From VRUE01 sp963788975 (GTDB lineage: Bacteria; Actinomycetota; Thermoleophilia; Solirubrobacterales; 70-9): DNA of 64,000 nucleotides. Within the stretch, counting starts at the first letter, position 1. Every line of letters starts with the position of its first letter. The notes under the pieces were generated by a model. It was not told the origin of the DNA. It was given only the letters and a program-made list of their open reading frames with translations, and ran no database searches. Below are positions 41,306 through 49,980 of this stretch, in pieces. Location: NCBI GenBank assembly GCA_963788975.1, contig CAWBIJ010000004.1, positions 1,178,001-1,242,000 of the forward strand. The letters run 5' to 3'. Made by a program: the position numbers and the translations under genes.

Positions 41306-42811
41306 TCATCTGCCTGCATCGGCGAGGAGAGCGGCGACGAGGCCGTCGACGTCGTGGCGCTCAGCTTCGACGTCGACCTCGAGGCCGGCGGCGCGGACGG
41401 CCTCGCTGGTCACCGGGCCGATCGAGACGACGCGGGCGGTGCGCGGGAAACGCTCGCCGAGTGCCTCGGTCAGGTTGCGCACGGTCGAGGACGAGGTGAG
41501 GGTGACGTAGTCGGCGCTCTGCGCGGCCTCGACTGCCTCGGGGTCGGGCTGCTCGCGCAGGGTCTCGTAGAGGGCGACGACGTCGACCTCGGCGCCGCGC
41601 TCGCGCAGCGCCTCGGGGAGCACGTCGCGGGCGTCGGCGGCGCGGGCGACAAGCACCCGTCGACCCTCCACTTCGATGCCGGCCAGCGCTTCGACCAGCG
41701 CCTCGGCGACGAAGCGATCGGGAATGACGTCGGCGGCGATGCCGTGCTCTGCGAGGGCTCGGGCTGTGCCCGGGCCGATCGCGGCGACTGTCGCGCCGGC
41801 GAGAGCACGGGCATCCTTGTCGGCTGCCGCCAGGGCTTCGAACAGAAGACGAACCCCGTTGGGACTGGTCAGGCAGATCAGCGCGTAGTCCTCGATCGAG
41901 TCGATGGCACCCTGCACCTCCTCGCTTCCGAGCCGCGGCTCGATCCGGATTGCCGGCAGCTCGATGACCTCGGCGCCCAGCGCGCGCAGCGTCGTGGCGA
42001 GGCCGCTGGCCTGGGCGCGGGCACGGGTGACGACGACGCGGCGGCCGTGTAGAGGGCGTCGCTCGAGCCAGGCGAGCGCTTCGCGGCGCTGTACGACCGG
42101 CCCGACGACGATCAGCGCCGGGGCGCCGATGCCCTCGCGCTCTACCGCCTCGGTAAGGGTCGCCAGCGTGGCGACGACCGTGCGTTGCCCATCCATCGTG
42201 CCCCGCTCGACCGCGGCTGCCGGCTCGGCTGGGTCTCGCCCCGCCGCGATCAGCGCCCTTGCGTTCTCGCCGAGCCGCTTGACCCCCATGTAGAAGACGA
42301 GCGTGCCCGGGAAGCGGGCGAGGGCTTCCCAATCGAGCGCGGTCTCGCTCTTCTCAGGGTCCTCGTGCCCGGTGACGAAGGCGACCGCGGAGGCGTCGTC
42401 GCGGTGGGTGACGGGGATGCCGGCGTAGGCGCTTGCGGCGACGCCGGCGGTGACGCCGGGGACGACCTCGAACTCGACGCCGGCAGCGTGCAGTACCTCG
42501 CCCTCCTCACCTCCGCGACCGAAGACGAACGGGTCCCCCCCCTTCAACCGCACGACGCTCTTGCCGGCCCGCGCTGTCTCGACCAGCCGCTCACCGATCT
42601 CGTCTTGGGGGACGGACGGTGCTCCCGGCGCCTTGCCGACGTAGACCAGCTCGGCGTCGGGACGGGCGCCGTCGAGCGCGCCCGGTGGGATCAGGCGGTC
42701 GTGGAAGACCGCGTCGGCGGAGGCGATCAGCTCCAGGGCGCGCGCCGTCATCAGGCTGGGGTCGCCGGGCCCTGCGCCGACCAGGTACACGACTCCCGGC
42801 CGCGCGCTCAT
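41306..42811 (-). CDS. Uroporphyrinogen-III methyltransferase/synthase fusion
   Basis: 501 residues, two enzymes. N-terminal SUMT (CobA) domain: VVYLVGAGPGDPSLMTARAL, VRLKGGDPFVFGRGGEE, VVPGVTAGVAASAYAGIPV, VFYMGVKRLGENAR; it makes precorrin-2 from uroporphyrinogen III. From about residue 250, the HemD domain: GRRVVVTRARAQASGLATTL, LICLTSPNGVRLLFEAL, VAAIGPGTARALAEHGIA, VTLTSSSTVRNLTEAL. HemD cyclises hydroxymethylbilane. The ATG at 42809-42811 gives MSARPGVVYL. The fusion is common in several phyla. Downstream of hemC, same strand. Confidence 0.94.
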   Translation of the reverse strand: MSARPGVVYLVGAGPGDPSLMTARALELIASADAVFHDRLIPPGALDGARPDAELVYVGKAPGAPSVPQDEIGERLVETARAGKSVVRLKGGDPFVFGRGGEEGEVLHAAGVEFEVVPGVTAGVAASAYAGIPVTHRDDASAVAFVTGHEDPEKSETALDWEALARFPGTLVFYMGVKRLGENARALIAAGRDPAEPAAAVERGTMDGQRTVVATLATLTEAVEREGIGAPALIVVGPVVQRREALAWLERRPLHGRRVVVTRARAQASGLATTLRALGAEVIELPAIRIEPRLGSEEVQGAIDSIEDYALICLTSPNGVRLLFEALAAADKDARALAGATVAAIGPGTARALAEHGIAADVIPDRFVAEALVEALAGIEVEGRRVLVARAADARDVLPEALRERGAEVDVVALYETLREQPDPEAVEAAQSADYVTLTSSSTVRNLTEALGERFPRTARVVSIGPVTSEAVRAAGLEVDVEAERHDVDGLVAALLADAGR

Positions 42812-42860
42812 TCCGGTGTTCCTTTTGTACCTATGAGGGACATTTCGAACACCGGAAGCA

Positions 42861-43730
42861 TCAGCCCGCCGGTTTCTGGGCACAGTCGAGAATCTCGCGG
42901 GCGCCGGCGCTCTGCAGGCGCTCGGCGAGCAAGCGGCCGAGACCCTCGGGCTCCGACGCGCCGCCCTCGATGCGGTCGCGGACCCACTCGCTGCCATCGG
43001 GGAGGCCGACGAAAGCCTCGATCGACATGCGCTCTCCGGCGGCGCTCGCCCGCACCCCGATCGGCGACGTGCAGTCGGCCTCGAGCAGAGCGACCGCGGC
43101 GCGCTCGGCGCGCAACTCGCGCAGCGCTGTCGCGTCGCCGATGGCCGCTCCAGATGCCGCATCGGCCCCGGCGCGGGTTTGAAGGACGAGTGCTCCCTGT
43201 CCGGCCGCTGGAGTCATCGTCTCGGCCGGGATCGGGAAGCCGATCTCGTCCTCGCGACCGAGCCGCCGCAGGCCGGCGACAGCGAGGACGATCGCGTCGA
43301 GCTCCTCCTCGGCGAGCTTGCGCAGTCGGGTGTCCACATTGCCGTGTAGCTCCTCGACCCGCAGGTCCGGTCGCGCCGCAAGCAGCTGCGCCCGCCGCCG
43401 CAAGCTCGCGGTCCCCACACGCGCCCCCTCGGGCACATCGTCGAGCGATGAGCCAACCCCAATCCATGCGTCCGCCGCCTCCTCCCGCACCGGCACCGCA
43501 GCAATCACCAGCCCCTCAGTCATCTCAGCTGGCAGGTCCTTAGCCGAGTGCACACCAATATCCGCCTCACCGTTGAGCAAGGCGTGCTCCACCCCCCGCA
43601 CGAACCGAGCCTTATCGCCCTGTACGCCATCCGAAGACACCTCAACCAGCTCGGCCCCCCCAAGCATCTCGGCAACCTGCCGAGCCTGAGCTATAGCCAA
43701 CGCACTGCCGCGAGTGGCAATTCGAATCAT
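42861..43730 (-). CDS. hemC: Hydroxymethylbilane synthase
   Basis: Polymerises four porphobilinogens. 289 residues: MIRIATRGSALAIAQARQVA at the start (ATG 43728-43730), DKARFVRGVEHALLNGEADIGVHSAKDLP, GTASLRRRAQLLAARPDL, LHGNVDTRLRKLAEEELDAI and the cofactor Cys in EADCTSPIGV. The frame is open 26 codons further upstream through the palindrome at 43744-43856, but that stretch is not conserved. Confidence 0.95.
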   Translation of the reverse strand: MIRIATRGSALAIAQARQVAEMLGGAELVEVSSDGVQGDKARFVRGVEHALLNGEADIGVHSAKDLPAEMTEGLVIAAVPVREEAADAWIGVGSSLDDVPEGARVGTASLRRRAQLLAARPDLRVEELHGNVDTRLRKLAEEELDAIVLAVAGLRRLGREDEIGFPIPAETMTPAAGQGALVLQTRAGADAASGAAIGDATALRELRAERAAVALLEADCTSPIGVRASAAGERMSIEAFVGLPDGSEWVRDRIEGGASEPEGLGRLLAERLQSAGAREILDCAQKPAG

Positions 43731-43743
43731 CAGAAAGTGTGGT

Positions 43744-43856
43744 GAGCCAATCCCGGTAGGGGTGGAACGTCTTGTACTTTTTCGCGACCAGCCATCGTCG
43801 GGAGCCACAAACGCGGCTGCGAAAAAGTTAAGTGGAACCCCTACCGGGATTGGCTC
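43744..43856. repeat. Long imperfect palindrome between hemC and hemA
   Basis: Outer arms GAGCCAATCCCGGTAGGGGT (43744-43763) and its exact complement (43837-43856); inner arms ACTTTTTCGC (43776-43785) and GCGAAAAAGT (43819-43828). The right arm encodes the last residues of HemA (RANPGRGST), and the hemA stop lies within it. Confidence 0.85.
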
Positions 43857-45171
43857 TCCGCAGAGGAGTCACTTTGCCACCCGCTTCCGTCTCCGGCTCC
43901 GTCTCAGCATCAAGCCCGAACAGCTCGCGCAGAGCGCTCACATAGGCGTAGGCTTCGTCGCTGCCGGCCGAGCGCTTCATCCGCAGGGTCGGCTCGTGCA
44001 GGAGGCGGGAGACGATCGCCTTCGCCATCGTTTCCAGCCGTTCCCGGTCCGCCTCGCCGAGGCTCTCCCAGCGCCCATCGTTCTCGGCGAGCACGCGTCG
44101 CACGACCTCGTCGCCGCGCTCGCGCAGGGAGGCGATCGTCGGCACCACCTCCAGAGAGGCGAGCCAGCGCTCGAAGCGGTCCTGCTCGGCGGCGAGGATC
44201 GGCTCCGCCCGCTGCGCCTCGGCCTCGCGCCCGCTCGCGTTGCGCTCGACGATCTGCTGCACGTCGTCGATGTCGTGCAGGCTGACTCCGGCGATCTCGC
44301 GGCAGGCCGGCTCGATGTCGCGGGGCACGGCGATGTCGACCAGCAACAGGGGCCGTCCCTCGCGGGCGCTCATCACCTGCTCCAGCTCGTCGCGCTCGAC
44401 GATGTGGTGGGGGGAGTTGGTCGCGGAGACGACGATGTCGGCCGCCTCGAGCTGCTCGGGCAGCTCCTCGAAGCGCACTGCCTCGCCGCCGAAGTTCTGG
44501 GCGAGCCCGATCGCACGGTCGTAGTGGCGGTTGGCGACGAAGACAGTGGCGACGCCGCGAGCGACCAGCGCCCGCGCGACCAGCTCCGCGGTCTCGCCGG
44601 CGCCGACCACCAGCACCCGGCGCTCGCTCAGGTCGCCGAGCGTGCGCCGTGCCAGCTCGACCGCGACCGAGGGGATCGAGACTCCCTTCTCGCCGATCGA
44701 GGTCTCCTCGCGGACCCGGCCGCCGGCGGCGAGGGCGCCACGGAAGAGGCGGTTGAGGATCGGTCCGGTGCCGCCCTCGACCAGAGCCAGCTCGTAGGCG
44801 CGCTTGACCTGACCCTGGATCTCGGCCTCGCCGACGATCATCGAGTCGAGCCCGGCGGTGACCTGGAAGAGGTGGCGGGCGGCCTCGCCGGCGCGCAGCG
44901 AGTAGAGGTGGCCGAGCAGCTCGGTGGGCCTGATCTCGGCCTGGCGGGTGAGCACGCCGAGCGCGGTCGACTCGGCTTCGACCGGGTCGGAGACGACGAG
45001 GTAGAGCTCGGTGCGGTTGCAGGTCGAAATCGCCGCCGCCTCGTGGATGCCCGGCGAGGCGGTCAGCTCCTGCAGAGCGCCGACCGCGCGACCCTCTGTC
45101 AGCGAGAGGCGCTCGCGCAGGTCGAGCGGCGCGGTCTTGTGGGAGACGCCGAGGGCGAGCAGCTCGCTCAT
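43828..45171 (-). CDS. hemA: Glutamyl-tRNA reductase
   Basis: First step of tetrapyrrole synthesis from glutamyl-tRNA. 447 residues: ALGVSHKTAPLDLRERLSL, catalytic Cys51 in AISTCNRTELY, GEAEIQGQVKRAYELA, the Rossmann GAGETAELVARALVARGV, DIVVSATNSPHHIVERDELEQV and the dimer-forming C-terminal helices. The final residues come from the palindrome's right arm. ATG at 45169-45171; last four bases of ccmD overlap it. The chain hemA-hemC-cobA/hemD with ccm genes upstream places heme supply and cytochrome c assembly in one cluster. Confidence 0.95.
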   Translation of the reverse strand: MSELLALGVSHKTAPLDLRERLSLTEGRAVGALQELTASPGIHEAAAISTCNRTELYLVVSDPVEAESTALGVLTRQAEIRPTELLGHLYSLRAGEAARHLFQVTAGLDSMIVGEAEIQGQVKRAYELALVEGGTGPILNRLFRGALAAGGRVREETSIGEKGVSIPSVAVELARRTLGDLSERRVLVVGAGETAELVARALVARGVATVFVANRHYDRAIGLAQNFGGEAVRFEELPEQLEAADIVVSATNSPHHIVERDELEQVMSAREGRPLLLVDIAVPRDIEPACREIAGVSLHDIDDVQQIVERNASGREAEAQRAEPILAAEQDRFERWLASLEVVPTIASLRERGDEVVRRVLAENDGRWESLGEADRERLETMAKAIVSRLLHEPTLRMKRSAGSDEAYAYVSALRELFGLDAETEPETEAGGKVTPLRRANPGRGST

Positions 45172-45395
45172 GGAGCGCTCACCTCCTCTTGCCGGGGCGC
45201 AGCCTCCTCCGCGTTGGCGCGGGCCTCGGCGAAGGTCGCCAGCTCACGCAGCTCACGCTCGATCCGCTGCAGTTTCGCCGCCATGATCGCGACGTAGACG
45301 ACGAGCAGGACCATGAAGACGAGGTAGGCGCCGGCGACGTACTTGCCGGCCTCGTCGAGCGGCAGCGCGGGCGCGGCTAGCGGCAGGAAGTCCAC
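45168..45395 (-). CDS. ccmD: CcmD-like small membrane protein
   Basis: 75 residues from GTG 45393-45395. One membrane helix (YLVFMVLLVVYVAIMAAKL) followed by charged helix RIERELRELATFAEARANAEE. Position directly after ccmC fits CcmD, the small subunit that releases heme-loaded CcmE. GGAGGTGAG lies four bases upstream of the start. Start overlaps ccmC stop (TAGTG). Sequence conservation of CcmD is low, so the call rests mostly on context. Confidence 0.75.
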   Translation of the reverse strand: MDFLPLAAPALPLDEAGKYVAGAYLVFMVLLVVYVAIMAAKLQRIERELRELATFAEARANAEEAAPRQEEVSAP

Positions 45396-46117
45396 TAGCT
45401 CACCTCCGGGGCGACTCGGCTGCCGCCGCCCGGCGCCGGGGCGTCGAGCGCCCGGCGTAGGCGCTTCAACTGACCGGAAGCGCTCTTCGCGGTCAGCTCG
45501 AGCTTGACCAGGGTGACCCAGAGCAGCGCCATCGCCGCCAGCGAGACGAGGAAGGTGAGCATCATCGAGCCCGGCAGGCCACCCTCGGCTGTGGCGAAGG
45601 TGCGTGGGTGGACGAGGCTCTCGGCCATCCGCACCGCCATGAAGTTGAGCGGCACGAAGGCGCCGGCGGCGATCGCGAAGACCGAGGCGTAGCGGGCCTG
45701 CCGCTCGGGGTCCTCGATCGCGTAGCGGAACGGGTAGTAGGTGGCGTAGAGGAGGAAGACGATCAGGAAGCTGACCAGGGTCGGCTCGTCCCAGACCCAC
45801 CAGTGGCCCCACGAGGCCTTGGCCCAGATCGCGCCGGTGATCAGCACCGCGACGCCGAAGATCACCGACATGTGGATCGCGACGTAGGACCAGGCGTCCC
45901 AGCGCCGGTCGCCGCTGCGCAGGTGGGCGATCGCGAAGGCCCCGCCGGCGACGAAGCCGAGCAGGGCGACGATCGCCAGCGGCACGTGCAGGTAGAAGAT
46001 CTTCTGCACGAAGCCCTGGTCGGCGTCGAGCGGCGCGTAGAAGAAGGTGAGCGAGAGCGCCGCGGCAATCAGCACCACGGTCGCGATCGAGAGGGGTCTC
46101 AGTCCTGTGCCGTACAT
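45395..46117 (-). CDS. ccmC: Heme exporter/cytochrome c assembly protein CcmC
   Basis: 240 residues, six membrane helices. Tryptophan-rich heme-handling motif WGHWWVWDEPTLVSFLIVF, with FYLHVPLAIVALLGFVAGGAF and TFFYAPLDADQGFVQKIFYLHVP (split) containing conserved His. ATG at 46115-46117 (YGTGLRPLSIAT). Works with CcmAB to deliver heme for covalent attachment on the outer face. Confidence 0.93.
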   Translation of the reverse strand: MYGTGLRPLSIATVVLIAAALSLTFFYAPLDADQGFVQKIFYLHVPLAIVALLGFVAGGAFAIAHLRSGDRRWDAWSYVAIHMSVIFGVAVLITGAIWAKASWGHWWVWDEPTLVSFLIVFLLYATYYPFRYAIEDPERQARYASVFAIAAGAFVPLNFMAVRMAESLVHPRTFATAEGGLPGSMMLTFLVSLAAMALLWVTLVKLELTAKSASGQLKRLRRALDAPAPGGGSRVAPEVS

Positions 46118-46145
46118 GGTTGCGCCGCCTTTGGAGCGGGGCGCC

Positions 46146-46826
46146 TCAGTCCTCCAGCAGGAAGTCGAATACGGCGTACCCGACAAGGAGGAAGACCAGA
46201 TCGTATAGCGCCAGCACCGCCAGCCAGCCGCCGAAGCCGTCGTAACCGGGACCGCCCAAAGCGAGCAGGGGCTCGCTGGCCCCGGCCGCGGCGATCGTCA
46301 GCGGCACCGAGAGGGGGAGCAGCACGAGCGGGCCCAGCAGGTCGCGGGCACGGGAGTGGACCGCCATCGAGGAGATCAGCGTGCCGGTGGCGGCGAGGCC
46401 GAGGTCGGCGAGCAGCAGGACCGCGACGAGCGGCCCCAGCCCGGCCGCCGAGTCGAGGAAGAAGAGGGCGAAGACCGGGACGACGAACAGCTCCAGCGCC
46501 AGCAGGTATATGAAGAGCGCCGCGGCCTTGGCGGCGAAGAGCGCGGTGCGGTCGATCGGGGCGAGGCGGATCGCGTCGAAGCCGCCCTCCTCGCGCTCGG
46601 CGACGAAGAGGCGGTTGATGCCGAGGATCGCGGCGAAGAGCAGGGTCGCCCAGAGCACCCCGGCCGCGAGATCGCCGGAGAGGCTGGTGCGGTCGAGCCC
46701 GAAGCGGAAGATGACGAAGGTGGTGACGGCGAAGAGCGCCATCGCCGGTAGCGACTGCAGGGTGCGCACCTCGCTGCGCAGGTCCTTGGCGAGGATCGCG
46801 GCGAAGGCGGTCCGGGATGGCGTCAT
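46146..46826 (-). CDS. ccmB: Heme exporter membrane subunit CcmB
   Basis: 226 residues, six hydrophobic helices. FAAILAKDLRSEVRTLQSL, VLWATLLFAAILGINRLFVAEREEGGFDA and LLADLGLAATGTLISSMAV are CcmB hallmarks (the cytoplasmic EREEGG-like loop included). The ATG overlaps ccmA stop by four bases. Confidence 0.93.
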   Translation of the reverse strand: MTPSRTAFAAILAKDLRSEVRTLQSLPAMALFAVTTFVIFRFGLDRTSLSGDLAAGVLWATLLFAAILGINRLFVAEREEGGFDAIRLAPIDRTALFAAKAAALFIYLLALELFVVPVFALFFLDSAAGLGPLVAVLLLADLGLAATGTLISSMAVHSRARDLLGPLVLLPLSVPLTIAAAGASEPLLALGGPGYDGFGGWLAVLALYDLVFLLVGYAVFDFLLED

Positions 46827-47488
46827 GCCGCGACCACCTTGCCGCCCGACTCGAGGCGGAGGACCTGCTGCGCCTCGGGCGCGAAGCGCTCAGGGTCGTG
46901 GCTGACGATCACCCGGATGTGGCCCTCGCCCGGACCGATCAGCGCCCGGGCCAGCTCGCGGCCCTCGGCGTCGAGGTGGGAGTCGGGCTCGTCGAGCAGC
47001 AGCAGCGCCGGCTCGTGCAGGACGCAACGGCAGATCGCCAGGCGCTGGCGCATCCCGGCCGAGAGCTCGGCGACGCGGCTCTCGGCCCGGTGCTCCATGC
47101 CGGCGGCGGCGAGCAGCGCGCCGATCCGGCGCTCTGCCTCCCCCCGCTCGATCCCGTGCAGGTCGGCGTGGAAGCGCAGGTTCTCGCGCCCGCTCAAGTC
47201 GCGGTAGAGGAGCGGCTCGTGGCCGAGGTAGCCGACTTGGCCGCGCAGCCGCCAGGCTTCGCGCGGCAGCTCGCAACCGAGGACCCGCACCTGGCCGGCG
47301 CTCGGGCGCAGCAGGGTGGCGAGGACTCGCAGCAGCGTCGTCTTGCCGGCGCCGTTGGGGCCGAGGACGAGCAGCGTCTCGCCGCCGGCGAGGGCGAAGT
47401 CGACGCCGTCGAGGGCACGCCGTTCCCCATAGTCCCGGCGCAGATCGGTGACGGAGATGGCGAGCTCGCTGGGTTCGATCCCCGGCAC
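46823..47488 (-). CDS. ccmA: Heme exporter ATP-binding protein CcmA
   Basis: 221-residue ABC ATPase. Walker A LGPNGAGKTTLLR, signature LSAGMRQRLAI, Walker B ALLLLDEPD, switch His in VSHD. GTG 47486-47488 gives PGIEPSELAISVTDLRRDYG after initiation; the open frame extends further but overlaps the divergent methyltransferase gene. Short length and pairing with ccmB fit CcmA. Confidence 0.93.
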   Translation of the reverse strand: MPGIEPSELAISVTDLRRDYGERRALDGVDFALAGGETLLVLGPNGAGKTTLLRVLATLLRPSAGQVRVLGCELPREAWRLRGQVGYLGHEPLLYRDLSGRENLRFHADLHGIERGEAERRIGALLAAAGMEHRAESRVAELSAGMRQRLAICRCVLHEPALLLLDEPDSHLDAEGRELARALIGPGEGHIRVIVSHDPERFAPEAQQVLRLESGGKVVAA

Positions 47489-47524
47489 CCTGCCATATCG
47501 GCGTCCGGCTACGCTTTGAAATTC

Positions 47525-48259
47525 GTGAGCGCCGAATCCGCCCATCTCAACGAGACCGACAACTACGGCCCTGCATTCATGCGCGTCGCGTCGCGGCTTG
47601 GCAGCTACGACACGACCGCCGAGGACGCCGCCCAGACGGTCGAGCTGCTCGGCCTCGAGCCGGGCGCGAAGGTGCTCGACGCAGGCTGCGGCTTCGGTCG
47701 CTTTGCCGCGGCACTGATGAAGCACGGCTGCGAGGCGGTCGGGGTGGACATCTCGCCGGCGGCGATCGCCGAGGCTGAGGCGCGCTGTCCCGGCCCGACC
47801 TACCTCGTCGCCGATCTGCTGAAGCCGCTGCCGGAGGGCGTGGCGCCGTTCGACGCCCTGGTCAGCGTCTACTCGAGCTTCGGCTACGGCGCCACCGAGG
47901 CCGAGGACATGGCGATGCTGCGCGCCTTCCACCGCGACCTGAAGCCGGGCGGGCGCCTACTGATGCAGCTCTCCGACCTGGAGCGCTCGCGCTACCGGCT
48001 GAAAACCGACGAAGGTGTCGTCGTGCGCGAGACCAACGGCGTCAAGGAGACGCTCGACGTCGACTTCTCGACCGGGATGCTGCACGTCCGCTACGAGCTC
48101 GACGGCGAGATCGTCGACTCGCGCATCCGCATGTACGAGGCCGAGGACCTGGAGCGGATGGTGGAGGAAGCGGGCTTCCGCGACGTCGAGCGCTACGGCG
48201 ACTTCGCCGGTGGGCCGAAGCGGCCCGAGGACCGGCAGGTCCTGGTGGCGACGGCATGA
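47525..48259 (+). CDS. Class I SAM-dependent methyltransferase
   Basis: 244 residues from GTG 47525, 36 bases from divergent ccmA start. Motif I VLDAGCGFGRFA, acidic VGVDISPAAIAEA, post-I DLLKPLPEGVAPFDALVSVYS and motif III DLKPGGRLLMQL. A C-terminal beta region (LHVRYELDGEIVDSRIRMYE) ends the fold. The stop overlaps the ATP-grasp gene start by four bases, so the two enzymes probably act in one short pathway. Substrate unknown. Confidence 0.88.
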   Translation: MSAESAHLNETDNYGPAFMRVASRLGSYDTTAEDAAQTVELLGLEPGAKVLDAGCGFGRFAAALMKHGCEAVGVDISPAAIAEAEARCPGPTYLVADLLKPLPEGVAPFDALVSVYSSFGYGATEAEDMAMLRAFHRDLKPGGRLLMQLSDLERSRYRLKTDEGVVVRETNGVKETLDVDFSTGMLHVRYELDGEIVDSRIRMYEAEDLERMVEEAGFRDVERYGDFAGGPKRPEDRQVLVATA

Positions 48260-49515
48260 GCGACACGCGCACGAGGGTCGTCGTCGACGCCTACTCGACC
48301 GGGGCCAAACTGGCGCCTCGCTTTGCCGAGGCGGGCCTCTCTGCCGTCCACGTGCAGAGCGACCCAGGCATGCCCGGCTTCTACCTGGCCTCCTTTCGCC
48401 CGGAGCACTTCGTCGAGAACATCGTCCACGAGGGCGACCTCGAGGCGACCGCGGCGAGGGTTGCCGCCCACGACCCGGCTTTTGTCGTTGTCGGCTCCGA
48501 GCCGGGCGTGTTGCTCTCCGACGCGCTCAGCGAGCGCCTCGGCCTCCCTTCGAACGGCAGCGCCGGCAGCAGGGCGCGCCGCGACAAGCACGCGATGGCG
48601 GAAGCGCTGCGCGCCGCCGGGCTGCGCGCCGTCGAGGAGCTGAAGACCGGCGACCCCGCCGAGGCGGCCGCCTGGGCGCGCGAGCGCGACGAGTGGCCGG
48701 TCGTGGTCAAGCCGCTCGACAGCGCCGGCACCGACGGGGTGACGCTCTGCGAGGACCCAGCCGCGGTCGAAGCCGCCTTCGCCGCCATCCTCGGCCGGCC
48801 CAACGCCCTGCAGGGCGCCAACGAGGAACTGCTCGTGCAGGAGATGCTGCGCGGCACCCAGTTCTTCGTCAACTCGGTCAGCTGGGAGGGGCAGCACCGC
48901 GTCTCCGAGGTCTGGCAGGACAACAAGCGCCGCATCGCCGGCAACCTCGTCTACGACTACGAGGAGCTGCACCCGCGCCACGGCGAGCAGCAGGACGCGG
49001 TGGTCGATTACGTGGAAGCCGCCCTCGATGCGCTCGGGATCCGCTTCGGCCCCGCCCACACCGAGGTGATGCTGACCGACACCGGGCCGGTCTTGGTCGA
49101 GTCAGGCGCGCGTCTGCACGGCTCGACCCGCGACGACGTGATCGACCGCTGCACGCCGAGCCACGCGGCCATTACCGCCGAGGCCTACATCGACCCCGGC
49201 TCGGTTGCCCGCCACGCCGGCAAGCCCTACGAGCTGAAGGCCGCCAACTACTGCGTGATGCTGATTTCCCAGTACGAAGGGCGGATCGTCGGTGCCGACG
49301 GCCTGCGCCGGATCGAGGCACTCCCCACCTTCGCCGGCTCGATCGCGATGCTCGGCCCCGGCGACGAGCTGAAGCGCACGATCGACCTCTTCTCCTGCCC
49401 CGGGATGATCTACCTGGTCGACCCTGACCGGGAGCGGCTGAAAGCCGACTACGACCGACTGCGCGAGCTCGAGGCCGAGGGGCTCTACGAGCTCGCCGAG
49501 CCGGTCGCCTCCTGA
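48256..49515 (+). CDS. ATP-grasp carboxylate-amine ligase-like protein
   Basis: 419 residues. ATP-grasp core approximately 100-310: KHAMAEALRAAGLRAVE, WPVVVKPLDSAGTDGVTL, QEMLRGTQFFVNSVSW and AHTEVMLTDTGPVLVESGARLHG, giving the ATP and metal-binding residues. Overall layout resembles L-amino-acid ligases that couple two amino acids or similar acids. Co-translated with the methyltransferase, it could make and methylate a small peptide or modified amino acid. Substrate not predictable. Confidence 0.88.
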   Translation: MSDTRTRVVVDAYSTGAKLAPRFAEAGLSAVHVQSDPGMPGFYLASFRPEHFVENIVHEGDLEATAARVAAHDPAFVVVGSEPGVLLSDALSERLGLPSNGSAGSRARRDKHAMAEALRAAGLRAVEELKTGDPAEAAAWARERDEWPVVVKPLDSAGTDGVTLCEDPAAVEAAFAAILGRPNALQGANEELLVQEMLRGTQFFVNSVSWEGQHRVSEVWQDNKRRIAGNLVYDYEELHPRHGEQQDAVVDYVEAALDALGIRFGPAHTEVMLTDTGPVLVESGARLHGSTRDDVIDRCTPSHAAITAEAYIDPGSVARHAGKPYELKAANYCVMLISQYEGRIVGADGLRRIEALPTFAGSIAMLGPGDELKRTIDLFSCPGMIYLVDPDRERLKADYDRLRELEAEGLYELAEPVAS

Positions 49516-49598
49516 GTCACGCTTTCGCGCGGAAGATAGCCCGAACTTATTACATTCCGCGCACCACGTGTACGCAGACAGCAGGTTACGGTGTCATC

Positions 49599-49952
49599 AT
49601 GCAGACGATGACGAAGAGCTGGACCGATGAGCGGCTGGAAGAGCGCTTCGACCGGATCGACGATCGCTTCGACTCGATCGACCGGCGGTTCGACGCGGTC
49701 GACCAGAAGTTCGAGGCAGTAGACCGGCGATTCGACAAACTCGAGGCAAAGTTCGACGCGAGGTTCGAAGGAGTCGACGCGAAGTTCGGAGGAGTCGATT
49801 CCAAAATCGACGGGCTGCGCGCGGAAATGAACACGCGGTTCAATGCTCTGGAATCACGTTTCGACGCTGTGCAGCGAACGATGATTCAGTTCAGCGGCGC
49901 GCTGATCGCGGTTCTCATCGCCGCGCTGGTCGGCATCTTCGCCCAGATCTGA
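49599..49952 (+). CDS. Heptad-repeat coiled-coil protein with C-terminal membrane anchor
   Basis: 117 residues. Residues 10-90 are near-perfect seven-residue repeats of the type R-F-D-x-hydrophobic-D-x (RFDRIDDRFDSIDRRFDAVD), a long coiled coil, followed by one C-terminal membrane helix (FSGALIAVLIAALVGIFAQI). The layout resembles DUF1640/CCDC90-type and phage-like tail-anchored coiled coils. The repeats are visible at the DNA level as 21-base units. ATG 49599 or 49608. Confidence 0.75.
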   Translation: MQTMTKSWTDERLEERFDRIDDRFDSIDRRFDAVDQKFEAVDRRFDKLEAKFDARFEGVDAKFGGVDSKIDGLRAEMNTRFNALESRFDAVQRTMIQFSGALIAVLIAALVGIFAQI

Positions 49953-49980
49953 TGGGCGCCTCGAGCGGTGCCGACGACGC

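Noticed and set aside
43744..43856. Insertion sequence or its terminal repeats
   Set aside because: Only about 110 bases with no transposase and no target duplication seen.
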